A DNA stretch of 64,000 nt from Actinomyces sp. AC-20-1 (GTDB taxonomy: Bacteria > Actinomycetota > Actinomycetes > Actinomycetales > Actinomycetaceae), in NCBI RefSeq assembly GCF_023369555.1, contig NZ_JACJVC010000015.1:1-64000 (forward strand), read 5' to 3'. The notes under the pieces are model-generated. The model had not been told where the DNA came from, searched no databases, and saw only the letters and a list, made by a program, of their open reading frames with translations. Numbering within the stretch: position 1 is the stretch's first letter; every line of letters starts with the position of its first letter. Position numbers and translations under genes: made by a program. Below, piece after piece: positions 53,652-61,936 of the stretch.

Positions 53652-55165
53652 CGGGAGGACGTCTCCTTCGCGTGGGCGCTCAGGTGGTCGGCCAGGCGCC
53701 AGGCGCCTGAGCCGTTCGACCCCTTGATGAGGACGGCGTCGCCGTCGCGCAGGGGCGTGTCGGCTGAGCCGACGAGCGCGATGACGGCGTCGGCGTCGGG
53801 CACCTCGACGGTCCTCAGCCCGCAGGAGCGGGCGGCCGCCGCGGCGGGGGCGGCGCCGTGGCCGATGGTGATCAGCAGGTCCGCGCCGGCCCGGGCCGCG
53901 AGCTCCCCGGTGCGGGTGTGGTGGGCCTCGGAGTCCTCGCCCAGCTCCAGCATCTCGGAGACGACGACGACGCGGCGCCGTCCGCCGGCCAGCGCCGGCA
54001 GGGAGGCCAGAGAGGCGGTCATGGAGTCGATGTTGGCGTTGTAGGAGTCGTCGATGACGAGCAGGTCCATGGCGGGGGTGCCGTCGCCCGCCTCAAGGCG
54101 GGCCTCGTGGACGTCCATGCGGTGGGGGCTCTCCAGGCGGGCGGTGCCCAGGGCCTCGGCGACGCTGGCCGACTCGACCCCGGCCGCCAGGGCGAGGCCG
54201 GCGGCGGCCAGGGCGTTGGCGACATTGTGGGCTCCGGGCAGGGCCAGGCGCACCCGGCGGGGCGTCGTGAGCCCCGGCAGGTGCAGGTCGAGCACGGCGT
54301 GGGCCCGGTCGTCGAGCTCGACGCCGGTGGCGCGCAGGTCGGCCGCCTCGTCGCCGGTGGCGGAGAAGGTGAGGACCTCGGCGGGGGCGAGGGCGGCCAT
54401 GGCGGCGGTGCGCGGGTCGTCGAGGTTGAGCACGGCGGTGCCGGTGGGCAGCAGCCCGCGGACGATCTCGGCCTTGGCGGCGGCGACGCCGTCGACGGAG
54501 CCGAAGCCGCCCATGTGGGCGTGGCCGACCATGAGGACGGCGGCGGCGTCCAGCGGGGTCAGGGCGGTGAGGTAGTCGATGTGCCCGGGGCCGGAGGCGC
54601 CCATCTCGAGGACGAGGTAGCGGGTGGACTCGTCGGCGGCGAGCACGGTCAGCGGCAGGCCGATCTCGTTGTTGAAGGAGGCGACCGGCGCCACGGTGGG
54701 TGCCTGGGCGGCGAGGAGCTGGCGGGTGAGGTCCTTCGTCGTCGTCTTGCCGACGCTGCCGGTCATGCCGACGACGGTCAGGGCCTCACCGCGTGCCGCG
54801 GCGCGCTCGCGCAGGTCCGCCAGGTGGGCGCGGGCGACGGAGCCCAGGGCCTCGACCGTGTCCGCGACGAGGACGAGGGGCAGGGCCTCGGGGGCGGTGC
54901 CGGCCGCGGCCAGCGCCTGGCGGGCGGCGTCGAGGTCGGAGACGAGCGCGGCCGCGCCGCCCTGGGCGGCCACCGCGGCCACGTGGGCGTGGCCGTCGGT
55001 GCGCTCGCCGGCGATGGCGACGAACAGGGAGCCGGGGGCCGCCTGGCGGGAGTCGGTGACGACGGCGGTGACGGCGCGCCCGGCGGCGTCCTCCAGGACC
55101 TCGGGGGGCGCGACGAGGGTGCCGCCGGCCATAGCGGCGAGCTCGCGCAGGGTGCGGGTCATCAT
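53648..55165 (-). CDS. murF: UDP-MurNAc-tripeptide-D-Ala-D-Ala ligase MurF
   Basis: A 505-residue ATP ligase that completes the UDP-MurNAc pentapeptide. It has the ATP loop TGSVGKTTTKDLTRQLL (about 128-144), VLEMGASGPGHIDYLT and DDSYNANIDSMTASL. ATG 55165 is chosen because it overlaps the murE stop as ATGA and begins the conserved MMTRTLRELAAMAGG. It is coupled at both ends to murE and mraY. Confidence 0.96.
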   Translation of the reverse strand: MMTRTLRELAAMAGGTLVAPPEVLEDAAGRAVTAVVTDSRQAAPGSLFVAIAGERTDGHAHVAAVAAQGGAAALVSDLDAARQALAAAGTAPEALPLVLVADTVEALGSVARAHLADLRERAAARGEALTVVGMTGSVGKTTTKDLTRQLLAAQAPTVAPVASFNNEIGLPLTVLAADESTRYLVLEMGASGPGHIDYLTALTPLDAAAVLMVGHAHMGGFGSVDGVAAAKAEIVRGLLPTGTAVLNLDDPRTAAMAALAPAEVLTFSATGDEAADLRATGVELDDRAHAVLDLHLPGLTTPRRVRLALPGAHNVANALAAAGLALAAGVESASVAEALGTARLESPHRMDVHEARLEAGDGTPAMDLLVIDDSYNANIDSMTASLASLPALAGGRRRVVVVSEMLELGEDSEAHHTRTGELAARAGADLLITIGHGAAPAAAAARSCGLRTVEVPDADAVIALVGSADTPLRDGDAVLIKGSNGSGAWRLADHLSAHAKETSSR

Positions 55166-56772
55166 GCCAGCGGCCCCCACTTGGCCTCGACGGCCTCGCG
55201 CATGACGGGGGCGTCGTTGTAGCGGATGAACTCGTCGGCCACCTCGAGGAAGGGCTCGTGGCCCTTGCCGGTGACGATGACGGTGTCCTCGGGACCGCAC
55301 AGCTCGACGCCCCGGCGCACGGCGTCACCGCGCCAGGTGGTGACCTCCTCGACGCCGTCGAGGTCGGGGCGCACGCGGCGCACGCCCTGAAGGACGGCGT
55401 CGCGGATGAGCTGGGGGTCCTCGCTGCGGGGGTTCTCGTCGGTGACGACGAGCAGGTCGGCCAGGCGCGCGGCGACCTCACCGAGCATGGGCCGCTTGCC
55501 CTGGTCGCGGTCGCCGTCGGAGCCGAAGACGACGATGAGGCGCCCCGGGGTGATCTGGCGCACGGCCCGCAGGGTGAGCTCCATGGCGTCGGGGGTGTGG
55601 GCGAAGTCGACGATGCAGGTGCCACGCACGCCGTCGCGCTGGCTGATGCGCTGCATGCGCCCGGGGATGTTGTGGGCGTGGGCGAGGGCCACCACGGCGG
55701 TGGCGGCGGGGACCCCGGCCCGCTGGGCCATGACGAGGGCGAGGGAGGCGTTCTGGACGTTGACGAGGCCGGGCAGCGGGCATGAGGCCTCGATGCGCTC
55801 GCCGTCGGGACCGTGCAGGACGAAGGTGGTGGCGGCGTCGGTCATGGAGACGGTGGCGTCGGTGACCCACCAGTCGGTGCCCTCGGCGGGGTCGCCCTCG
55901 ACCGGGTAGGCGCGCACGCGGTCGACGGGCACGAGCCCGGCCTGGCCGGTGCGGTGGGCGAGCTGGGCGCCCCACTCGTCGTCGACGCAGATGACGGCGT
56001 GGCGCGTGTGCTCGGGGGTGAAGAGCTGGGCCTTGGCGTCGAGGTAGCCCTGCATCGTCTTGTGGAAGTCGAGGTGGTCGCGCTGGAGGTTGGTGAAGCC
56101 CGCGATGTCGAGGGCGGTGCCGTCCAGGCGGTGCAGGACGACGGCGTGGCTGGATGCCTCGAGGCTGGCCGCGCCGACGCCCTCCTCGACGGCCAGGGCC
56201 ATCATGCGCTGCAGGACGGGCGCCTCGACGGTGGTACGTGGGGACTCCACGGAGGTGTCCCCCACGCGCAGCTCGACGGTGCCGGCCACCATGCAGCCGC
56301 CCAGGTGGGCGGCGAGGATCGCGTCGAGGAAGTAGGAGGTGGTGGTCTTGCCGTTGGTGCCGGTGACGGCGGTGGTGACCAGGTGCCGGGAGGGGTGGTG
56401 GTAGACCTCGGCGGCGAGGGGGCCGACGACGGCGCGCGGGTCGGGGTGGGTGAGCACCGGGGTGCCGGGGGCCTCGCGGCGGACGGTGGGCACGCCGGCG
56501 GCGTCGGTGAGCACGGCCACGGCGCCGGCGGCGACGGCCTCGGCGGTGAACTCGGCGCCGTGGCGGCGGAATCCCGGCAGGGCGACGAAGAGCTCGCCGG
56601 GGGCGGTGTCGGCGGAGTCCACGCTCACGCCGTTGACGCTCAGGGCGGTGACGGCCTGCTCGTCCCCGGGGGCGGGGGTGAGCGAGAGGAGCTCGGCGAG
56701 GTCGGCGAGCGCCGTGGGGACGCAGTCGTGCGGGCGCAGCGCCGCGGCTGACTCGTAGGCGTGGTTGCTCAT
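55162..56772 (-). CDS. murE: UDP-MurNAc-dipeptide: diamino acid ligase MurE
   Basis: A 536-residue ligase that adds the third stem-peptide residue. It shows the ATP loop TGTNGKTTTSYFLDAI (about 137-152), LEASSHAV and HTPDAMELTLRAV. The substrate-specificity motif reads TDENPRSEDP where meso-diaminopimelate enzymes have DNPR. The neighbouring Asp-to-Glu change may reflect the Lys or Orn found at this position in Actinomyces cell walls, so the amino acid added should not be assumed to be diaminopimelate. It lies 79 bases after ftsI and overlaps murF. Confidence 0.95.
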   Translation of the reverse strand: MSNHAYESAAALRPHDCVPTALADLAELLSLTPAPGDEQAVTALSVNGVSVDSADTAPGELFVALPGFRRHGAEFTAEAVAAGAVAVLTDAAGVPTVRREAPGTPVLTHPDPRAVVGPLAAEVYHHPSRHLVTTAVTGTNGKTTTSYFLDAILAAHLGGCMVAGTVELRVGDTSVESPRTTVEAPVLQRMMALAVEEGVGAASLEASSHAVVLHRLDGTALDIAGFTNLQRDHLDFHKTMQGYLDAKAQLFTPEHTRHAVICVDDEWGAQLAHRTGQAGLVPVDRVRAYPVEGDPAEGTDWWVTDATVSMTDAATTFVLHGPDGERIEASCPLPGLVNVQNASLALVMAQRAGVPAATAVVALAHAHNIPGRMQRISQRDGVRGTCIVDFAHTPDAMELTLRAVRQITPGRLIVVFGSDGDRDQGKRPMLGEVAARLADLLVVTDENPRSEDPQLIRDAVLQGVRRVRPDLDGVEEVTTWRGDAVRRGVELCGPEDTVIVTGKGHEPFLEVADEFIRYNDAPVMREAVEAKWGPLA

Positions 56773-56851
56773 GGCTCCTCAATCTAGCGTGGCTGGAGGC
56801 GGGACGACGCTGAGGCGTCGGTGCGCGCGCCCTGTGCGGGGCCGGGTGCTC

Positions 56852-58672
56852 TCAGCCCCCGCCCGTCTGGCCGGAGGTGGTGGGGGCGGCGGCCACCTGC
56901 GCGTCGGCCTCGGCGGCGGCCTGGGCGGCGATGACGAGCGGGTCGGGGGCGATGCCCAGGGAGTGCATGGCGGCCAGCGCGATCTTGCGGAAGACCGGTG
57001 CGGCGACGGTGCCGCCGTAGGTGCCGCCGGGGCGGTAGACGACGACGGCGACGGCGATGGCGGGGTCGCGGGCGGGGGTGAAGCCGACGAAGGAGGCGAC
57101 CGTGCCGGACTCGGTGAGGATCTCGGTGGTGCCGGTCTTGCCGGCGACGAGGTAGCCGTCGACGGAGGCGGCCTCGGCGGTGCCCCCCTCCTGGGTGACG
57201 CCGATGAGCATCTCGGTGAGGGTGGCGGCGGTCTGCTCGGAGATGACGCGCACCCCCTCGGCGCTGGGCTGGAGGGTCTCGGTGCCGTCGGGGGCGATCC
57301 AGGCGTCGATGACGCGCGGGGCCACGCGCACGCCCTTGTTGGCGACGGTGGCGAGCACCTGGGCGGCCTGCAGGGCGGTGCCGGCCACGCCCTGACCGAA
57401 CATCGTCGTGTAGCGGGTGCGGTCGTCCCACTGGGTCCAGTCGGACAGCAGCCCGGCGGACTCCCCGGGCAGCTCGATGCCGGTGAGCTGGTTGTAGCCG
57501 AAGGCCTCGATGTAGTGGTGGCGGGCCTCGTCGGAGACGCGCTCACCGACCTGGACGGTGCCGACGTTGGAGGACTCGGCCAGGACCTGGGCTGCCGTGA
57601 GGTACTGGACCTCGTGCTCGTGGGAGTCCTCGAAGACCTGGCCGTTGGCGGCGGCCCACGTGTAGGGCACGGTGAAGGCGTCCTCGGGGGTGACGACGCC
57701 CTCCTCGAGGGCGGCCGCGAAGGTCATCACCTTGCCGACGCTTCCGGGCTCGAAGACCGCCTGGACGCAGCGGGGCTCACGGTCGCCCTCGTCCGAGGCG
57801 AGGGGGTCGGCGGGGTCCATGGCGTCGGAGTCCGCCAGGACGAGGACCTTGCCGGTGGCAGGCTCCATGACGACGGCGCAGCCCCAGTCGGCGCCCTGGG
57901 CCTTGACGACCTCGTCGATGGCCTGCTGCGCGACGACCTGGAGGTCGGGGTTGAGGGTGGTGCGCACGCTGGTGCCGGCCACGGCCTCGACCTCCTCGTA
58001 CCTGCCGGTGGGGATGATGGCGCCGCTCTTGCCGATCTCGACGCTGCCGCGGCCGTCGGTGCCGGTGAGCACCGCGTTCTGGGTGGACTCGAGCCCGTTG
58101 GCGCCGATGAGCTCGCGCTCGTCGCCCTCGTAGGCGAAGCCGATGACGTTGCCCGCCACGTGGCCCGCCGGGTAGAAGCGGCGGGCGCGCTGGTCGGGCT
58201 CGATGCCGGGGATGTCGAGGGCGTTGACCTGGCGCCAGGTGTCGGGGGTGACGGCCTCGGCGATGACGGTGTAGGGCTCGTCGCCGACCATCCGGGCCCC
58301 GAGCTCCTGGGCGTCCACGCCGAGCAGGGGGGCGATCTGCGCGGCGGCCTCGGCGGCGCCGTGCCCGACGAGCTCGGCGGTCTTCCTGCCCGTCTCGGGG
58401 TCCTCGTGCTCGACGTAGTGCTCGTACTGGGACACGAGCCGCTGGTTGACGCCGATGTCGTAGGAGACGGAGGAGGAGGCCAGGACGGTGCCGTCGGCCG
58501 CGAGGATCTGCCCGCGGGGGGCGCGGTTGACCCAGGTGACGGTGCGCTCGGCCTGGGCGCGCTCGGTCAGGTCGGGGCCCTCGACGAGCTGCAGCCAGGC
58601 GGTGCGGCCGGTCAGCGCGACGAAGCCCGCCAGGCCCACGGCCTGCAGGACCCGGCGTCGGCTGGGGTTCAC
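56852..58672 (-). CDS. ftsI: septal penicillin-binding protein FtsI (PBP3)
   Basis: A 606-residue class B transpeptidase. A short cytoplasmic start and one membrane helix (LQAVGLAGFVALTGRTAWLQ) precede the dimerisation domain with RAPRGQILAADGTVLASS. The transpeptidase motifs are EPGSVGKVM (active Ser), SSN in AESSNVGTV and KTG in VAGKTGTTEI. No PASTA domain is present. It crosslinks septal peptidoglycan with FtsW. It starts six bases after ftsL. Confidence 0.95.
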   Translation of the reverse strand: MNPSRRRVLQAVGLAGFVALTGRTAWLQLVEGPDLTERAQAERTVTWVNRAPRGQILAADGTVLASSSVSYDIGVNQRLVSQYEHYVEHEDPETGRKTAELVGHGAAEAAAQIAPLLGVDAQELGARMVGDEPYTVIAEAVTPDTWRQVNALDIPGIEPDQRARRFYPAGHVAGNVIGFAYEGDERELIGANGLESTQNAVLTGTDGRGSVEIGKSGAIIPTGRYEEVEAVAGTSVRTTLNPDLQVVAQQAIDEVVKAQGADWGCAVVMEPATGKVLVLADSDAMDPADPLASDEGDREPRCVQAVFEPGSVGKVMTFAAALEEGVVTPEDAFTVPYTWAAANGQVFEDSHEHEVQYLTAAQVLAESSNVGTVQVGERVSDEARHHYIEAFGYNQLTGIELPGESAGLLSDWTQWDDRTRYTTMFGQGVAGTALQAAQVLATVANKGVRVAPRVIDAWIAPDGTETLQPSAEGVRVISEQTAATLTEMLIGVTQEGGTAEAASVDGYLVAGKTGTTEILTESGTVASFVGFTPARDPAIAVAVVVYRPGGTYGGTVAAPVFRKIALAAMHSLGIAPDPLVIAAQAAAEADAQVAAAPTTSGQTGGG

Positions 58673-58678
58673 GCTCTC

Positions 58679-59086
58679 CTACCCCTGCTTGGCCGCTGAG
58701 CCGCCGGAGACGGTGCCGGTGGTGAGGTCGACGACGCCGGGGGCGCCGGCGGGGACCATGCCGAGCTCGGTGGCGCGCTGGGCGAGGGAGTCGGCGGCGG
58801 AGGCGTCCTGCACCTGGCTGCGGACGGTGTCGATGTGGTCGTTGAGGATGTTGAGCCGGATCTGGGCCTGCTGCATCTTGAAGGCGGTGTCCGCCATGGT
58901 GGCGTTGAGGACCATGGAGGACGCCAGCGCGGCGACGAGGATGAGGATGACGACGAGGATGAGGGGCAGGCTCGTGCGCGCGGGGGCGAGGCCGCGCACG
59001 GCGTAGAGCGTGGGGCGCGGGGCGCTCTCGGTGCGGGTGCCTGCGTAGCCGGACGTCCCGGTGGCGTAGGCGTGGGCGGCGCTCAT
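58679..59086 (-). CDS. ftsL: FtsL-like septum protein
   Basis: A 135-residue small bitopic protein. A 35-residue cytoplasmic part leads to a membrane helix (LPLILVVILILVAALASSMV, about 40-59), then an extracellular coiled coil (about 62-115) with the RATELGMVPAGAPGVVDL ending seen in actinobacterial FtsL. It belongs to the FtsQLB subcomplex. Identification rests on this architecture and on its place between rsmH and ftsI; its start overlaps the rsmH stop by four bases. Confidence 0.85.
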   Translation of the reverse strand: MSAAHAYATGTSGYAGTRTESAPRPTLYAVRGLAPARTSLPLILVVILILVAALASSMVLNATMADTAFKMQQAQIRLNILNDHIDTVRSQVQDASAADSLAQRATELGMVPAGAPGVVDLTTGTVSGGSAAKQG

Positions 59087-60225
59087 CGCCTCCTCCTTCC
59101 TCTGCTGGTCTTCCTGGTGCGGTCGGTGCTGACGGTGCGGGGCCGGCGGGGGCCGGGGCCCGCACCGCCGGTGGGCTCCGGCTCGGGGGCCGGCGCGTCG
59201 GCGGCGGGGCGCACGCGGGTGGCGGCGCGCAGCCGCACGGGGGCGGAGCGGGGGTTGCGGGCGAGCTCGTCGTCGTCGGCCCTCTCGGCGCCGTGGGTGA
59301 CGGCGGCGAGGTAGGGGGCGGCGTCGTCGGGCACGAAGGGCAGGCCCTCGGGGGCGCGGGTGGTGGTGCCGGCGGCGATCGCCTGCTTGACGATGCGGTC
59401 CTCGAGGCTCTGGTAGGACTCGACGACGAGGCGGCCGCCGACGCGGATGGAGTTGAGGGCGCGCGGCACGGCCCGCTCCAGGACCTCGAGCTCGGCGTTG
59501 ACGGCGATGCGCAGGGCCTGGAAGGTCCGTTTGGCGGGGTGCCCGCCGGTGCGCCGGGCGGCGGCGGGGACGCTCTCGCGCACCAGCTCGGCGAGGTCGG
59601 CGGTGTCGCGCACGGGCCTGCCGGCCTCGCGGCGGCGCACGAGGGCGGCGGCGATGCGGGGGGCGAAGCGCTCCTCGCCGTAGGCGCGAAGGATCCGGGT
59701 GATCTCGTGCTCCTCGGCGGTCTCGAGCAGCTGCTGGGCGGTGGTGCCGGCGCTCTGGTCCATGCGCATGTCGAGTGGGGCGGGGCGGGAGTAGGAGAAG
59801 CCGCGTCCGGCGTCGTCGAGCTGGAGGGAGGACACGCCCAGGTCCATGAGGACGGCGTCGACGGTGCCGTCGCCGTAGGGGGAGGCGTCGCAGGCGACCT
59901 CGTCGACGTGGTCGTAGGTGGTGCGCACGGCGCGGAAGCGGTCCCCGAAGGGGGCCAGGCGGGCGCTGGCCAGGGCGATGGCCTCCCGGTCGCGGTCGAT
60001 GCCGACGACGGTGAGGTGGGGAAAGCGGGTGAGGGCGCCCTCGCTGTGCCCGCCCATGCCGAGCGTGCAGTCGATGAGGACGGGGCGGGCGGGGGCGTCG
60101 GTGCCCTCGAGGGCGGGGGCGAGCAGGTCGAGGCAGCGCTGGAGGAGGACGGGGGTGTGCCGCTGGGCGGCCTCGTCGCCCCGGGGGGCCGGGGCGGCGC
60201 CTTCGTGCTCATGAGGGCGGGGCAC
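59083..60225 (-). CDS. rsmH: 16S rRNA C1402 N4-methyltransferase RsmH (MraW)
   Basis: A 380-residue SAM-dependent methyltransferase. The opening HTPVLLQRCLDLLAP, the SAM loop IDCTLGMGGHSEGALTR, VLMDLGVSSLQLDDAGRGFS and PAKRTFQALRIAVNAELE are family-specific. The start is GTG 60225, which has GGAGG a few bases upstream; the frame stays open further up but without homology. A basic, Pro-rich C-terminal tail of about 50 residues is extra. It follows mraZ after 208 bases that hold no recognisable element. Confidence 0.94.
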   Translation of the reverse strand: MPRPHEHEGAAPAPRGDEAAQRHTPVLLQRCLDLLAPALEGTDAPARPVLIDCTLGMGGHSEGALTRFPHLTVVGIDRDREAIALASARLAPFGDRFRAVRTTYDHVDEVACDASPYGDGTVDAVLMDLGVSSLQLDDAGRGFSYSRPAPLDMRMDQSAGTTAQQLLETAEEHEITRILRAYGEERFAPRIAAALVRRREAGRPVRDTADLAELVRESVPAAARRTGGHPAKRTFQALRIAVNAELEVLERAVPRALNSIRVGGRLVVESYQSLEDRIVKQAIAAGTTTRAPEGLPFVPDDAAPYLAAVTHGAERADDDELARNPRSAPVRLRAATRVRPAADAPAPEPEPTGGAGPGPRRPRTVSTDRTRKTSRGRRRR

Positions 60226-60433
60226 GTCCTCCTCCTTCCTGTGCTGGTCGTGTGTCGTCGGGTGCGGCGGGGCCGGGCGGGCTCGTCGGGCCAGGACTCC
60301 TCCCGCGGGTTCCGGCGCCGGGGAAGAGGCGTCGGACGCGTGGCGGAAGGGGACCTCGCTCGGCGAGCGCCGTCTGGGCGATCCCGGTGTGGAGTTGTGG
60401 GTCCGGCAGGTGCGGCGACCCGCCGGGGTGGGG

Positions 60434-60865
60434 TCAGAAGAAGCCGGGGATGATCTCCTCGGCGGTGTCGGCGAAGACCTGCTCCTGGGCGGCGAGGTAG
60501 GTCTGCCAGGCGCTGGCGTCCCAGATCTCGACGCGGGCGCCCGCGCCGATGACGGCGAGGTCGCGGCCGAGGCCGGCGTAGGCGCGCAGCGGGGCCGGCA
60601 GGGTGATGCGCCCCTGCTTGTCCGGGATCTGCGAGTCGGCGCCGGAGAGCATGACTCGCACGTAGTCGCGCGCCTGCTTCTGCGCGAGGGGGGCCTCGCG
60701 CAGCTGGGCGTACATGCGCTCGAACTCCGCGGTGGAGAAGGCGTAGACGCAGTGCTCCTGACCGCGGGTGAGGACCACCCCTCCGGCCAGCTCCTCGCGG
60801 AACTTGGCCGGCAGGATGAGGCGGCCCTTGTCGTCCAGGCGCGGGGCGTGCGTACCCAGGAACAT
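60434..60865 (-). CDS. mraZ: transcriptional regulator MraZ
   Basis: A 143-residue protein of two AbrB-like swapped-hairpin repeats: [20 protein letters not shown] then KFREEL, and later [20 protein letters not shown]. MraZ is the first gene of dcw clusters and represses its own operon by binding repeated TGGG-type boxes. Such an array lies 35 bases upstream. ATG 60865 begins the conserved MFLGTH; upstream in-frame sequence is not homologous. Confidence 0.95.
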   Translation of the reverse strand: MFLGTHAPRLDDKGRLILPAKFREELAGGVVLTRGQEHCVYAFSTAEFERMYAQLREAPLAQKQARDYVRVMLSGADSQIPDKQGRITLPAPLRAYAGLGRDLAVIGAGARVEIWDASAWQTYLAAQEQVFADTAEEIIPGFF

Positions 60866-60899
60866 GGGGTCCGCTCCTTCCCCTCGACGACCCAGTGCG

Positions 60900-60934
60900 C
60901 CCCACAGTACCCCACTCCCCTCCACTTTCACCCA
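60900..60934 (-). promoter_or_regulatory. MraZ-box array (operator of the dcw operon)
   Basis: On the minus strand four TGG-type boxes recur with an exact 10-base period: TGGGT, TGGAG, TGGGG and TGGGG, separated by GAAAG, GGGAG and TACTG. This is the layout of known MraZ operators. The TACTGT inside could be the -10 element, so bound MraZ would cover the promoter. Confidence 0.8.
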
Positions 60935-60993
60935 CCAACGGGGTGACAAGCGGTCACATCTGGGTCACGGACCGCACCGTTGCAGCGTTTGAA

Positions 60994-61012
60994 CGGGTGG
61001 AGGGAAGTGGAG
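60994..61012 (+). repeat. MraZ-box-like repeat, copy A
   Basis: cgggtggagggaagtggag contains TGGAG twice at a 10-base spacing, on the strand opposite to the mraZ operator. An identical 19-base copy lies at 61233-61251. The surrounding 60935-61369 has no convincing gene. Confidence 0.6.
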
Positions 61013-61232
61013 CACGTGGCGCGCAGAAGGTCCTCGGCACAGCGGGAGGGACGGGTGCGCACGAGCGCGGCCGTGCCGTCACGCACCACCACGCACTGCC
61101 ACGCGCCGTGCTCCCCCACGGCCCCGAGGGCCCACGAACGGCGGCGTCCCCGCCATCCGGGGGATGACGGGGACGCTGGGGACGGGGTGCGGGCAGCGGG
61201 CGCACGGGGGGGCGGGAGCGGGCTCCGGCTCC

Positions 61233-61251
61233 CGGGTGGAGGGAAGTGGAG
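61233..61251 (+). repeat. MraZ-box-like repeat, copy B
   Basis: Identical in all 19 bases to 60994-61012 and likewise carrying two TGGAG boxes. It lies in the gene-free stretch between mraZ and the DUF3040 gene. Confidence 0.6.
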
Positions 61252-61369
61252 GGGCCGAGGGACCAGTGGTGGGCGAGGCGTCGAGCGGCGGTCGGCCGTG
61301 CGACCGCCCTCAGTGCTCAGCAGCCGACAGGGCGCTCAGCAGCGCGGCCGTGGGCGCGGCGCAGTGCGC

Positions 61370-61750
61370 TCAGCGGTTGTCCTCGCGGCGGCGCTCCCAC
61401 CGCTCGGACTGGCGCTCCATGAAGCCCTGTCCCCGCCGGGCGCCGCGCTGCGCGCCCTCGGCCGAGGAGCCCTGCGTGCGGGTGAGCATGAGCGTCACGC
61501 CCCACACCGCCAGGGAGAAGCCGACCACGCCGATGAGCATGGACACGAGGCCGCGGCCGACGGCGACCCCGCCGATGACGACGGCGAGCCCGGTGAGCAC
61601 GAGCGCGACACCGGCGCCCACGTGGCGGGGCGACGGGCGTCCCATCGTGCGGCCCGCCCGCTCGATCGAGCTGGCCAGACCAGGGTCGTCCTCGTGGAGC
61701 TGCTGCTCGAGGTCGCGCAGCACCTGCTGCTCACGCTCCGACAGTGCCAT
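61370..61750 (-). CDS. DUF3040 membrane protein
   Basis: A 126-residue protein of the actinobacterial DUF3040 family. It opens with MALSEREQQVLRDLEQQLHE and DDPGLASSIE, the family's cytoplasmic helix. Two membrane helices follow (about 46-66 and 68-88), then a basic Arg/Gln-rich tail. The function is unknown; family members are often encoded beside dinB and mraZ as here. It follows dinB on the same strand after 186 bases. Confidence 0.9.
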   Translation of the reverse strand: MALSEREQQVLRDLEQQLHEDDPGLASSIERAGRTMGRPSPRHVGAGVALVLTGLAVVIGGVAVGRGLVSMLIGVVGFSLAVWGVTLMLTRTQGSSAEGAQRGARRGQGFMERQSERWERRREDNR

Positions 61751-61936
61751 GGCTTCCCTCCTTCTGCGGGCTCCCCCACGCTCGGCGCCCCTGGGACCGG
61801 GCCCCGTGACGGCTCCGCCCCGTCACCGGGACGGCGCACGGGCTCAGACGCTCGTGCGGACAGGATATGCGCAGGCGCGCGCCAGAGGAAAACCCGTCCA
61901 TCGCCGTCGGCCCTCCACAGCCCACCACCCGGACGC

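Noticed and set aside
57777-60938. A 1053-codon minus-strand open frame over mraZ, rsmH, ftsL and ftsI
   Set aside because: It is an alternate frame of four well-recognised genes and reads as Pro/Arg/Ser-rich low complexity.
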